Assembly (NCBI RefSeq): GCF_044466355.1
Contig: NZ_JBITMQ010000025.1
Location: forward strand, 17,678-81,677
Direction of reading: 5' to 3'
DNA length: 64,000 bases
Origin: Actinophytocola sp044466355
Lineage (GTDB): Bacteria; Actinomycetota; Actinomycetes; Mycobacteriales; Pseudonocardiaceae
The number at the start of each line of letters is the position of its first letter. The first letter of the stretch is position 1. Positions 25,488 to 32,990 of this stretch are shown piece by piece. The notes under the pieces were generated by a model, which did not search any database, was not told the origin of the DNA, and saw only the letters and a program-made list of their open reading frames with translations. The position numbers and the translations under genes were made by a program.

Positions 25488-26363
25488 ATGACCACCAACC
25501 ACCCGACCACCCTGGACACACTGCGCGCGGAACTCGACCGGGAACGCGCACGAGCCGAGTCTCTGGAGACGGTGAACCGCGTGCAGGCCGGCAGCCTCAC
25601 CAGCCTCGCCAGGCTCGCGGAGGAACTCCGCTGCCAGGTCGCCGACCTGCACGACGACGCGCTGAGCTCGCACCCCATGCCGGTGCAGGGCCTGCGCAAC
25701 GTCACCGGCCGCATGAACGGCTTGGCGGACACCTTGAGCCGCGCGGCACGCGGCTACTCCGGCGCCCGGACCACAGACATGATCTACCCGACCGTGGACG
25801 ACGATCTCCGCGCACACGGGTGGACGCCCCGACCGGACCGGGGGCTTGACGGCGTGTTGCCGCCGATCCCGATCACCGAGCTGGGCGACCGGCGCGGCTA
25901 TGCGCGCGGCTGGCATCGCGGCCCGCAGTGGATCACGTTGTGGTTCACCGGGCCGTGCGCACTGGCCTACGCGGACAGCAGCGACCACGGGCGGCTCACC
26001 GACGCCGACGCCGTGCGCGCCGTGATCACCTCCCGCCGGCCGTTGTCCGCGGACGCACTGGCCGAATGGGCAGCGACTCGGCAGGAAGCACACACCGCGC
26101 CGTTCGACGCCTCGTACGTCCGGGTGTTCGCGCACCTGCGGTCGTCCTGGGGTGGGGGCCTGGTCGTCGATGACCGATGCGACGAACACGGCGCCCCCGC
26201 GCCCAACGGGCCCGGTCAGCGCTCCGTGTGGGCCTGCCCAAGCGATCCCGATTTCCGGCTCTACGTCTGGGGAATCGGCAACGAACCGGCCCACGTCCGC
26301 TACTGGGCCGGGCCCGTGGTCGACATGGCCCACCTGGTCCAGATCACCGGCCACTGCCGCTGA
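25488..26363 (+). CDS. 291-aa accessory protein with N-terminal coiled coil
   Basis: Residues 8-50 form a charged coiled coil (LDTLRAELDRERARAESLE). A central domain with WITLWFTGPCALAYADSSDH-type strands follows (about 145-165), and the C-terminal domain is Trp/His-rich (YVRVFAHLRSSWGGGLVVDD, FRLYVWGIGNEPAHVRYWA). No enzyme motif recognised. ATG 25488 lies behind a modest GAAAGCGAG. A wobble-paired hairpin follows 20 bp after the stop. Confidence 0.6.
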   Translation: MTTNHPTTLDTLRAELDRERARAESLETVNRVQAGSLTSLARLAEELRCQVADLHDDALSSHPMPVQGLRNVTGRMNGLADTLSRAARGYSGARTTDMIYPTVDDDLRAHGWTPRPDRGLDGVLPPIPITELGDRRGYARGWHRGPQWITLWFTGPCALAYADSSDHGRLTDADAVRAVITSRRPLSADALAEWAATRQEAHTAPFDASYVRVFAHLRSSWGGGLVVDDRCDEHGAPAPNGPGQRSVWACPSDPDFRLYVWGIGNEPAHVRYWAGPVVDMAHLVQITGHCR

Positions 26364-26383
26364 CCTCCGTCTCTCCTTTCCCG

Positions 26384-26415
26384 CCGGTCGGCCGTCCCCG
26401 TCGACGGTCGGCCGG
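26384..26415 (+). terminator. 12-bp RNA hairpin (two G-U pairs) after the 291-aa gene
   Basis: CCGGTCGGCCGT (26384-26395) can pair completely with ACGGTCGGCCGG (26404-26415) if two G-U pairs are allowed; the loop has 8 bases. On the minus strand the same pairing would be poorer, so it fits a plus-strand transcript end. Confidence 0.5.
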
Positions 26416-26503
26416 CGCCCCGTCGTGCGCCGGTTGCCGCCGCACCTCACCACCAGTTCGGCCGGCGCGTCTCGGGCTGGCCGCCGACCCACGGGAGAAC
26501 TCC

Positions 26504-27088
26504 ATGACCACCCTCGACCTCGCGCACACCGTCGCCGAGCACCTCGGAACCGGGTGGCGCGCCTACACCGGCAAGGCCGACGACGGCTCGGAAGCACACC
26601 TCGCCGGACCGAACGATCAGGTCCTCGACCTGATCGACGGCACCACCACCGGCCGCAAGACCGACCAGGGCCGATTGATCATCACCGGTCACCTCGGCTT
26701 CCTGCGCAACCACGTCCCGCAGGACCACAAGCAGGACCACAAGATCACCGTCGACCAGGGCAAACCGCCCGACATGATCACCCACGAGATCCGGCGCCGG
26801 CTGCTGCCGAACTACGAGGCCGCGCTGCACGCGGCCTGGGACGAGAAGCACGCCAGCGACGGCATCGCCGCCGCCCGCGAGCAACTCGCCGCGACCGTCG
26901 CGGCCCGCCTGGGCGTACAGCGCCGAGACCAGGCCACCGACTTCCACTTCGGCACGGTCGACGCAGGCGTCCACGGACGCGTCTGCGTGCGCTCGGGCGC
27001 GTCCGACTCGGTGTTCACCGTCCGCGTCCCGCACGACCGGGTGGCCGAGTTCGCCCGGCTGCTGGCCACCTTCGGACACCTCACTTGA
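26504..27088 (+). CDS. 194-aa accessory protein of unknown function
   Basis: ATG 26504 follows ACGGGAGAACTCC. N-terminal segment WRAYTGKADDGSEAHLAGPN and DLIDGTTTGRKTDQGRLIIT suggest a small beta domain. Then come a helical linker (LPNYEAALHAAWDEKHASDG) and a second beta part (HGRVCVRSGASDSVFTVRVP). It ends 7 bp before a hairpin at 27095. No family recognised. Confidence 0.6.
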   Translation: MTTLDLAHTVAEHLGTGWRAYTGKADDGSEAHLAGPNDQVLDLIDGTTTGRKTDQGRLIITGHLGFLRNHVPQDHKQDHKITVDQGKPPDMITHEIRRRLLPNYEAALHAAWDEKHASDGIAAAREQLAATVAARLGVQRRDQATDFHFGTVDAGVHGRVCVRSGASDSVFTVRVPHDRVAEFARLLATFGHLT

Positions 27089-27094
27089 TCACCT

Positions 27095-27130
27095 CCGGCC
27101 GTTCGAGCCGCCTCCGGTGGCCGAACGGCC
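27095..27130 (+). terminator. Hairpin CGGCCGTTCG-N16-CGAACGGCCG
   Basis: The 10-bp stem is perfect and begins 7 bp after the stop at 27088. The loop can pair further (GCC with GGC). It is placed as an intrinsic terminator. Confidence 0.6.
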
Positions 27131-27184
27131 GACCTACGCATTCCCGATTCCGCTCGTCACCGGCCTGAAGGGACCGATGCCGCC

Positions 27185-27772
27185 ATGACCACCTCCTTCA
27201 CCGCCCCCGTGGCGGACGTCCTCGACTGCGGCCACCCGCCCACCCCGGACCCCAGCGGGATCGGCACCGGCCGCGCGATCGACCCGACCACCGGCGCCAC
27301 GAGCTGCTACCCGTGCTCGGACGAACGCGAACGCCACGCGATGACACGCGCGAACACGTTCGTCGCCTACGTGTCCTCGGCCGGTCGCGCGCTGACCACC
27401 TGGCCCGGCGGGCACCTGGCCACGATCGACCCCCACGACGTCCACCAGGTCGGCCGGCGCACCTACACCCCGTCCGGCGGGATGTGGACCCGCTACGTCT
27501 GGCACGCCACCGACGTCGACGGAGGCCGCTGGGCCGGCATCAACGGCGGCCCTGGCCTCGTCATCCGCGTCCACCGGTTGCGCGCGTGCACCTGGCAAAC
27601 CGAGTTCGCGACGGCCGACCCCCCGCGCTACTGCCACCGCCGCGCCACCCACGCCGGCCAGGGCGGCGCCTTCGACCTCTACTGCCGCTCCCACGCCCGC
27701 CAGGTCTTCGACCTCTACGGCTGGACCACCACCGCCCTGCCACCCCGCGCGCTCGCCCAGACCCGCGCCTGA
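27185..27772 (+). CDS. 195-aa Cys-containing accessory protein of unknown function
   Basis: Three cysteine groups stand out: LDCGHPPTPD near 13-22, TSCYPCSDER near 39-48, and the C-terminal ACTWQ...RYCHRRAT...LYCRSHARQ. CxxC and CH patterns suggest one or two zinc-binding sites. The middle has beta-strands (GMWTRYVWHATDVDGGRWAG). Start ATG 27185 with AAGGGA about 12 bp upstream. Partner unknown. Confidence 0.6.
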   Translation: MTTSFTAPVADVLDCGHPPTPDPSGIGTGRAIDPTTGATSCYPCSDERERHAMTRANTFVAYVSSAGRALTTWPGGHLATIDPHDVHQVGRRTYTPSGGMWTRYVWHATDVDGGRWAGINGGPGLVIRVHRLRACTWQTEFATADPPRYCHRRATHAGQGGAFDLYCRSHARQVFDLYGWTTTALPPRALAQTRA

Positions 27773-27805
27773 ACCCGCGCCACCACACCGAAAGGGGAGT
27801 CCCTC

Positions 27806-28362
27806 GTGTTCGTGAAGTTCTACGACCGCCTCGACCTGTCACGGGCCCACCTGGACGACGTGCTCACCGTGCCCGCCAACCGCGCCAAGGCGCTCGACGT
27901 GGCACGGGCCCGCCACCTTCCGCGCCAGTCGCTCACCCGCGCGACCACCCGCATGGGCCTCTGGGTCTACGTCTTCCAACTCGGCGCCGACGTCCAGCTC
28001 GGCACGGTCACTCTGGCCGGCGCCGAGCCCGGCCCCGAGAACGTGGTCACGCTGCCGGTCCGCCAGCTCGACCACTACACCACCCCCGGCATGCCGTTGA
28101 CCGAGAGGCCGGGCTGCTGGCCGCGGTCGCCGAGGACTACCCGCCCACCGCGCCGACCGCGCTGCTGGCCGACAGCCTCACCAAGGTCCTCGACCTGTGG
28201 GCCGACGCCCGCCGCACCGGCCGGACCGCGATCGACATCCGCGACCTCGACCGCGCCGTCACCAGCGAACTCGCCCCCGCCATCCGCGCCTGGCGCACCG
28301 GCGACGCCTTCCCACGCCCCCGCCTGGCCGACACGGCCTGGCCCGAACCCGTTCCGAGGTGA
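27806..28362 (+). pseudogene. Accessory gene with frameshift near 28093
   Basis: GTG 27806 follows GAAAGGGGAG. The first 97 codons read well (MFVKFYDRLDLSRAHLDDVL, then VWVYVF-type strands, ending LDHYTTPGMP). After about 28093 this frame turns Arg/Pro/Ser-rich, while the neighbouring frame continues sensibly as VDREAGLLAAVAEDYPPTAP and KVLDLWADARRTGRTAID to the stop at 28360-28362. One missing G in CCG(G)TTGAC would restore one protein of about 185 aa. Either a sequencing indel or a real inactivation. Function unknown. Confidence 0.6.
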
Positions 28363-28368
28363 ACCACC

Positions 28369-29184
28369 ATGCCCATCGACGACCCCACGACCGCAACCCC
28401 GTCCGAGATCGACGAAGAGCTCGCCCGGCTCGGTATCGAGCATGCCAAGGCCACCGACACCGTCAACGGGCTCACCGCCCGCGTCCGCCGTCTGGTGAAC
28501 GACGGGATGGACGAGTACGCGACCGAGTTGCAGCCCCGGATCGAGCAGACCCGCCAGACGATCGCCGAGTGCGAGGCCGCCGCGCGCCCCCTCGATGCGG
28601 AGTTCGAACGCCGAGGCGGCTGGACCCGCGCCTGGCTGGTCCTCAACACCGGCGGCCACGTCCACCGCACCATGCAGTGCCGAACGTGCTTCCCGTCCAC
28701 CCGATTCGCCTGGCTCACCCAGCTCTCCGGGCACGACGAGACCGAGATCGTCGAGCAGGCCGGCAAGGCCGCGTGCACCGAGTGCTACCCCAGCGCGCCG
28801 GTCGAGGTCCGCAACCGGCCCAGCCGGATCAAGACCCCCGAGCAACTCGCGCGGGAAGCGGAGAAGGCCGAACGCGCGAAAGCCAAGGCCGCCAAAGCGA
28901 TCACCGCACCCGACGGAACGCCGTTGCGCACCAATCAATACGGGCAGATCGACACCGAGTTCACCGCGCGGCGCTCCTACATCGACGCGCTGTCCTACGC
29001 CCGGCTCCTTGCCAAGCGCAACGTGGCGTTCCACCGCGACACCATCGCCGAGTACCACGAGGATGCGCAGCTCATCCTGGCCGCGCTCGCCGCCAAACAC
29101 GGCCGGACCGAGGACGACCTGCGCGCCGAACTGGCGCCGAAGGTCGAAGCCAAGTGGAACCGCGAACACCGCAACTGGGGCTAA
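28369..29184 (+). CDS. 271-aa phage/ICE-type protein with two CxxC motifs
   Basis: Residues 10-75 form a coiled coil (IDEELARLGIEHAKATDTVN). GWTRAWLVLNTGGHVHRTMQ leads to a CxxC site (CRTCFPSTRFAWL, about 104-116), followed by ACTECYPSAPVEV (about 138-150), the second CxxC. This arrangement occurs in a protein family frequent in mycobacteriophages. The two CxxC motifs probably form a zinc site. The C-terminal 100 residues are helical and charged. Start ATG 28369 lies 6 bp after the previous stop. Confidence 0.65.
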   Translation: MPIDDPTTATPSEIDEELARLGIEHAKATDTVNGLTARVRRLVNDGMDEYATELQPRIEQTRQTIAECEAAARPLDAEFERRGGWTRAWLVLNTGGHVHRTMQCRTCFPSTRFAWLTQLSGHDETEIVEQAGKAACTECYPSAPVEVRNRPSRIKTPEQLAREAEKAERAKAKAAKAITAPDGTPLRTNQYGQIDTEFTARRSYIDALSYARLLAKRNVAFHRDTIAEYHEDAQLILAALAAKHGRTEDDLRAELAPKVEAKWNREHRNWG

Positions 29185-29226
29185 TCGCTCCCGGCAGGCA
29201 ACCCGTTCTCGCGAAAGGACTCACCG

Positions 29227-29610
29227 ATGCTTCTGGTCGAAACGCTGGAAGACCTGGTGCACAACTACCTCGAAAACCCCGCTCGGCCCGGCTCGGCCGT
29301 CGGCAAGGTCAACGCGCAAGACCTGGTCAGCCACGTCGTGCAGCACCTCGCCGAGCGCGGGGTCGACGTGGGATTTCACGACGGCTCACGCCTTACCCTG
29401 CCGGGCAACGCGCCCCGGCGGCCGGAGCCCGAGCGGCACCGCCTTCCCCTGGTACTCCAGGAAAACGACGACGGGCACGTCCGCATCTACTGCGACGGGC
29501 GCGACTGCGTCTGGTCCTGGCCGCTCTACCAGCAGGCGAGCGCGCAGACCAACGGCGACACGATCACCATCGCTGTCGAGCATGCCATCCGGCGACACCG
29601 CCACTTCTGA
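29227..29610 (+). CDS. 127-aa accessory protein of unknown function
   Basis: ATG 29227 with AAAGGA upstream. Helical N-terminus (ETLEDLVHNYLENPARPG, then DLVSHVVQHLAERGVDV) and a C-terminal beta part with two Cys (VRIYCDGRDCVWSWPLYQQ). A very strong hairpin follows 26 bp after the stop. Confidence 0.6.
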   Translation: MLLVETLEDLVHNYLENPARPGSAVGKVNAQDLVSHVVQHLAERGVDVGFHDGSRLTLPGNAPRRPEPERHRLPLVLQENDDGHVRIYCDGRDCVWSWPLYQQASAQTNGDTITIAVEHAIRRHRHF

Positions 29611-29636
29611 CCACTCCGGCCACCAGCTACGCACCT

Positions 29637-29688
29637 CAGCGCGATGCCCTCCCCAGCACCAACTCGCCACGGGGAGGGCATCGCGCTG
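29637..29688 (+). terminator. 18-bp perfect hairpin terminator
   Basis: CAGCGCGATGCCCTCCCC (29637-29654) and GGGGAGGGCATCGCGCTG (29671-29688) pair without mismatch across a 16-base loop. It is the longest stem in the accessory region and separates the genes at 29227 and 29726. Confidence 0.75.
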
Positions 29689-29725
29689 CATGGGCTGATA
29701 CACATCCGAAGGAGCTCGAACCGCC

Positions 29726-30157
29726 ATGACTACCAACGACATTCACGATGCCCGGCAACTCATCGCCGAGATCGACGTCCCCACGGAACGCCCGCGCTGG
29801 GCGTGGTGGGCCCCCGGTGACGCCACCCGGTACCACGCCGCGCTGATCAACGCAGCACCCAGCGCCAGCATGATCGGTCCCGCTTCTGGCGGCACCTTCC
29901 GCGCTCTCGTGATCACGATCGACCTGCTCAGCTTGAGTCCCACCTCGATCGTGATCCCGCGGCCCAACGCCGACCTAGACCGTTACACCGCCGAGGAATG
30001 GCTCTTCCGGCGGTTTCCTGGTGGCTGGTGGGCCGGTGTCCGGCCGCTGCTGGCCGCGCTGGGCTGGACGCCCACGAGCAACCGTGACACCAGCTACCGC
30101 AGCACGGACCACCGCGACATCACCGCGGCGCAGCGCGGCCCAGACGCCGCCCGCTAG
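29726..30157 (+). CDS. 143-aa accessory protein of unknown function
   Basis: ATG 29726 behind AAGGAG (12 bp). The soluble protein is Trp-rich (PRWAWWAPGDATRYHAALIN, EEWLFRRFPGGWWAGVRPLL). No domain recognised. A hairpin follows at 30219. Confidence 0.55.
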   Translation: MTTNDIHDARQLIAEIDVPTERPRWAWWAPGDATRYHAALINAAPSASMIGPASGGTFRALVITIDLLSLSPTSIVIPRPNADLDRYTAEEWLFRRFPGGWWAGVRPLLAALGWTPTSNRDTSYRSTDHRDITAAQRGPDAAR

Positions 30158-30218
30158 CACCAGGTACCGCGGTTCCCCGGCCACGCGGCCAGACCACCCC
30201 ACCCGCACCCACGCCACA

Positions 30219-30242
30219 CCGGCCTGCGTCCGCGCGGGCCGG
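30219..30242 (+). terminator. Hairpin CCGGCCTGCG-TCCG-CGCGGGCCGG
   Basis: A 10-bp stem with one G-U pair and a 4-base loop lies 60 bp after the stop at 30157 and 35 bp before the next gene. It fits a terminator. Confidence 0.55.
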
Positions 30243-30276
30243 CGATGAGGGTCGCCCGCCTTCGGAGGAGATCATC

Positions 30277-30542
30277 ATGAACAGCACCGCCAACACCGAT
30301 CTGTCCAGCGTCGCCGATACGGCCAACCGTGCAGCCATCTTCGAGCCGATGACGAACGAGGACGAACGGCCGACGATCACCGTCGCCGGAGTCCACGTCG
30401 CGCTCTACGTCGACCCGGCCAGCCGGCAGGTCCGAGTCTCATCGATCTCGACGACACCGAGTCGTGGCTGCTGCGCAACGACAAGGACAGCACAGTTCCA
30501 CTGCGCATCTGCATCCAGGGCGACGTCACGTTCGAGGGCTGA
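30277..30542 (+). pseudogene. Small accessory gene with frameshift near 30433
   Basis: ATG 30277 has GGAGGAG 7 bp upstream. The first 50 codons read normally (PTITVAGVHVALYVDPASRQ). From about 30433 the starting frame becomes Ser/Arg-rich, while the adjacent frame reads LIDLDDTESWLLRNDKDS and PLRICIQGDVTFEG to TGA at 30540-30542. A one-base indel would give one protein of about 88 aa. Function unknown. Confidence 0.6.
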
Positions 30543-30657
30543 CAAACCGATCGCGCGACCGTCGGCCCGCGCTCGCGCCTTTCGCGCACCGTAGGACAGC
30601 GCCGCCGTTCGTCCATTCAGGACACCGAATCGCGTCACGTTGATGAAGAGGTGACTC

Positions 30658-31155
30658 ATGCACGCATCAACCACCGAAATGCCGGACCTCACCGCCTATG
30701 ACGTCATCCTCGTCAACAGCAGCGGCGGCAAGGACTCACAAGCAATGCTCGACGAGGTCTGTACCCTCGCCGAGACTGCGGGAGTCCTCGATCGCATCAC
30801 CGTCCTGCACTGCGCGCTCGGCCACGTCGAATGGCCCGGCACCAGTGAACTCGCCCGCACCCAGGCTGAGCACTACGGGGTGCGCTACGAACAACGCCAC
30901 CGCGAGCAAGGGCTGCTCCTCGACCAGGTTCGCCGCCGCGGGCGCTGGCCTTCGGCCTCGGCTCGCTACTGTACTTCGGATCAGAAGCGAGGCCCTGCAA
31001 GGAAACTCATCACGCAACTGGTCGCCGAGCTCGGTGATCTGGGCCGTCCGGCCCGCGTGCTGAACTGCATGGGCCTGCGCGCCGAGGAGTCGCGGGCACG
31101 GCTGAAGAAGTTCGAGCAATGTTGCACTGGCTGCATCACGGCCCGACGAGGTTAG
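30658..31155 (+). pseudogene. PAPS-reductase-like protein, C-terminus lost at a recombination junction
   Basis: The N-terminal half is a clear PP-loop/phosphoadenosine-phosphosulfate-reductase-like domain of the phage/plasmid type: VILVNSSGGKDSQAMLDEV (SGGKDS P-loop near residues 21-26), VLHCALGHVEWPGT, ARYCTSDQKRGPARKL (about 101-116) and LNCMGLRAEESRARLKK (about 135-151). Complete members are about 250-300 aa and continue with a WxP segment and C-terminal cysteines; here the sequence changes at about 31111 and stops 15 codons later. The 26-kb foreign block starts at this point. Enzymes of this type activate substrates by adenylation or carry out sulfur chemistry; this copy is probably inactive. 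Confidence 0.75.
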
Positions 31156-31295
31156 CCCGCGATCTGGCGCCTGGCCGGTACATGCGGCGACCAAGTTTCT
31201 ATCACGTGCCCACCGTGTTGATCGAGGTGCGGGGCCACACGATCGTCAACACGGTGTATCCTACGCTCTATTGGTGCTTCCAGCGCATCAACTTG

Positions 31296-31317
31296 CAGAG
31301 ATCTGCGACGATCTCTG
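31296..31317. promoter_or_regulatory. Palindrome CAGAGATC-TGCGAC-GATCTCTG before the recombinase gene
   Basis: An 8-bp perfect inverted repeat with a 6-base spacer lies 3 bp before the GGAGGG ribosome-binding site and 16 bp before the start of the tyrosine recombinase gene. The arm and spacer sizes also fit a tyrosine-recombinase core site with short binding arms, or an operator for the XRE-like protein in the same operon. Confidence 0.45.
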
Positions 31318-31333
31318 TTGCGGAGGGTGACGA

Positions 31334-32590
31334 TTGGTTGACGGTCGATGGACTACGGACGTCAGCCGTGGCGGCCCGATGTCCACAGTGCCCGGGGTTG
31401 CCACGTTGCATGTGGTGCCGGGCGTGTCGATGCTGCGTCCGGCAGAGGCGGTGTTCGAGAAGACTCTGCAAGGGTTTGCTGATCATCAGCGGGCTCGGCG
31501 GTTGTCGAAGGACACGGTGCGGCAGCGGTTGCGGATCGCTCGCCAGGTGCGGGTGGTGGCGGACGGCTACCCGTGGGAGCCGGCGTGGAACCGGGGCCTG
31601 TTCGATCGGTGGTCGGCGATGCTGGCCGACAGCGTGGCCGACTCGACGATGCGTAAGTATCAGAACGATCTCGCGCTGTATCTGGCGTATCTGAGTGATC
31701 CGGCCTACGAGTGGCCGCAGGTCTGTCAGGAGCTGTTCGGCCGGTTCAACTCGTTCGCGCTGCGGGATTTGAACGCGGTTCGTCATGCACAGGAGTACAT
31801 CGGCAGGCCCAGCGGGAACCGGCCGCTGACCCGCGAGGAGATCCGGCGGCTGTTCGGCTGCATGGAACCGGAGATCCAGCGGCTGCGCACGGAGGGACAC
31901 AAGGGCGCGTTGACCGCGGCCCGTGACCTGGCGTTGTTGACCACGTTGTATGGCTGGGGGTTGCGGCGCCGGGAGGCAGCACGGCTGGAGACGCACGATT
32001 GGCGGCGACAGGCGAAGCTGCCCGAGTTCGGCGACCACGCGGCGCTGGCGGTGCGGTGGGGCAAGCCCAGCGCCGGGCAGCCGCCCCGGCGGCGGATGGT
32101 GATCTCGGTGTGGCCGTGGGCGGTGCAGACGGTGCGGGTCTACTTGGCGAACGTGCGCCCGCTGTTTTATGTCGATCGCGAGGACGACGGTGTGATGTTC
32201 CCGACCGAGCGCGATGAGATGATCTCGGAGCGGGCGGTGAACCAGCGTTTCCAGCACTGGCGCGAACTGGCGGGGCTGCCTGACTATCTGGGTCCGCACT
32301 GCCTGCGGCACACGTACGTGACCCGGTTGATCGAGTCCGGCTACGACGGTCAGTTCGTCACCGACCAGGTCGGTCATTCCCACGCGGCAACCACGGCGAT
32401 CTACACGGCGGTCAGCAGCGAGTTCAAGAACCTGAAGGTCCGTGAGCACCTGGACGCGGCCGAGGAGGCCGCCTTGCAGCGCGGCTTCGCGATGGCCGAG
32501 ACGGAGGCGGAGATGGACGACGACTTCAGCGACGACATCACCGATCATGCGTCGGGCGAGCCTGCCCGCGGTCGGAGGAGGGTGCGATGA
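31334..32590 (+). CDS. Tyrosine recombinase/integrase, first gene of a recombinase trio
   Basis: The 418-aa protein has an N-terminal SAM-like core-binding domain (about 40-125: VFEKTLQGFADHQRARRLSK, then YQNDLALYLAYL) and a complete catalytic domain. The catalytic residues are all visible: Arg201 in GWGLRRREAARLE, His312 and Arg315 in HCLRHTYVTRL, His338 in QVGHSHAATTAIYT and Tyr347. The C-terminal 60 residues are acidic. TTG 31334 has GGAGGG 8 bp upstream; an ATG at 31379 is the alternative but lacks a ribosome-binding site. Its stop overlaps the next start (ATGA). It should be an active strand-exchange enzyme and is the likely driver of the module. Confidence 0.88.
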   Translation: MVDGRWTTDVSRGGPMSTVPGVATLHVVPGVSMLRPAEAVFEKTLQGFADHQRARRLSKDTVRQRLRIARQVRVVADGYPWEPAWNRGLFDRWSAMLADSVADSTMRKYQNDLALYLAYLSDPAYEWPQVCQELFGRFNSFALRDLNAVRHAQEYIGRPSGNRPLTREEIRRLFGCMEPEIQRLRTEGHKGALTAARDLALLTTLYGWGLRRREAARLETHDWRRQAKLPEFGDHAALAVRWGKPSAGQPPRRRMVISVWPWAVQTVRVYLANVRPLFYVDREDDGVMFPTERDEMISERAVNQRFQHWRELAGLPDYLGPHCLRHTYVTRLIESGYDGQFVTDQVGHSHAATTAIYTAVSSEFKNLKVREHLDAAEEAALQRGFAMAETEAEMDDDFSDDITDHASGEPARGRRRVR

Positions 32591-32970
32591 ACGCCGTGTC
32601 CCGGCCAGGGCCGGACGAGCAGAACGACGGCCTGCGTGCCCAGCAGCCGCGCTACGAATGGCGGCTGCGCGAGCTGATGGCCGTCCGCAAGAACTGGTAC
32701 ACCACCACGAAGCTGATCCCGGAACTGCGTAGGTATGGCTTCGAGTTCGACCGCAGTTCGATCTACCGGCTGGTGCGGGCCGAGCGTCCGCCGAAGATGC
32801 CGGTCGAGTTGATCCTGGCCCTGTGCAAGATACTCGACTGCCGCTTCGAGGACTTGGCGGTGGAGATCGAGCCGCAGCAGGCCGCCGACGAGCCGCCGCG
32901 CCGTGGCCCGCGGCCGGCTGTGCCGGACATGCCGTTGTTGTCCGCGGACTTCTTCGACGCCGAGAGCTGA
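32587..32970 (+). CDS. XRE-like HTH protein, second gene of the recombinase trio
   Basis: The 127-aa protein overlaps the recombinase gene by 4 bp. Residues 22-85 form a Cro/CI-like HTH of the compact bacterial type (LRELMAVRKNWYTTTKLIPE, SSIYRLVRAERPPKMPVELI, LALCKILDCRFEDLAVEIEP). The tail of about 40 residues is Pro-rich and ends with LLSADFFDAES. It may repress the module or serve as a DNA-bending excision factor. The two flanking genes are both recombinase-related. Confidence 0.8.
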   Translation: MNAVSRPGPDEQNDGLRAQQPRYEWRLRELMAVRKNWYTTTKLIPELRRYGFEFDRSSIYRLVRAERPPKMPVELILALCKILDCRFEDLAVEIEPQQAADEPPRRGPRPAVPDMPLLSADFFDAES

Positions 32971-32990
32971 CCGGGCACCGGGGCACGCAC

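Noticed and set aside
24716..30242. Integron attC-like cassette sites
   Set aside because: The hairpins share no common core sequence and there is no integron-type integrase beside them; terminators explain them better.
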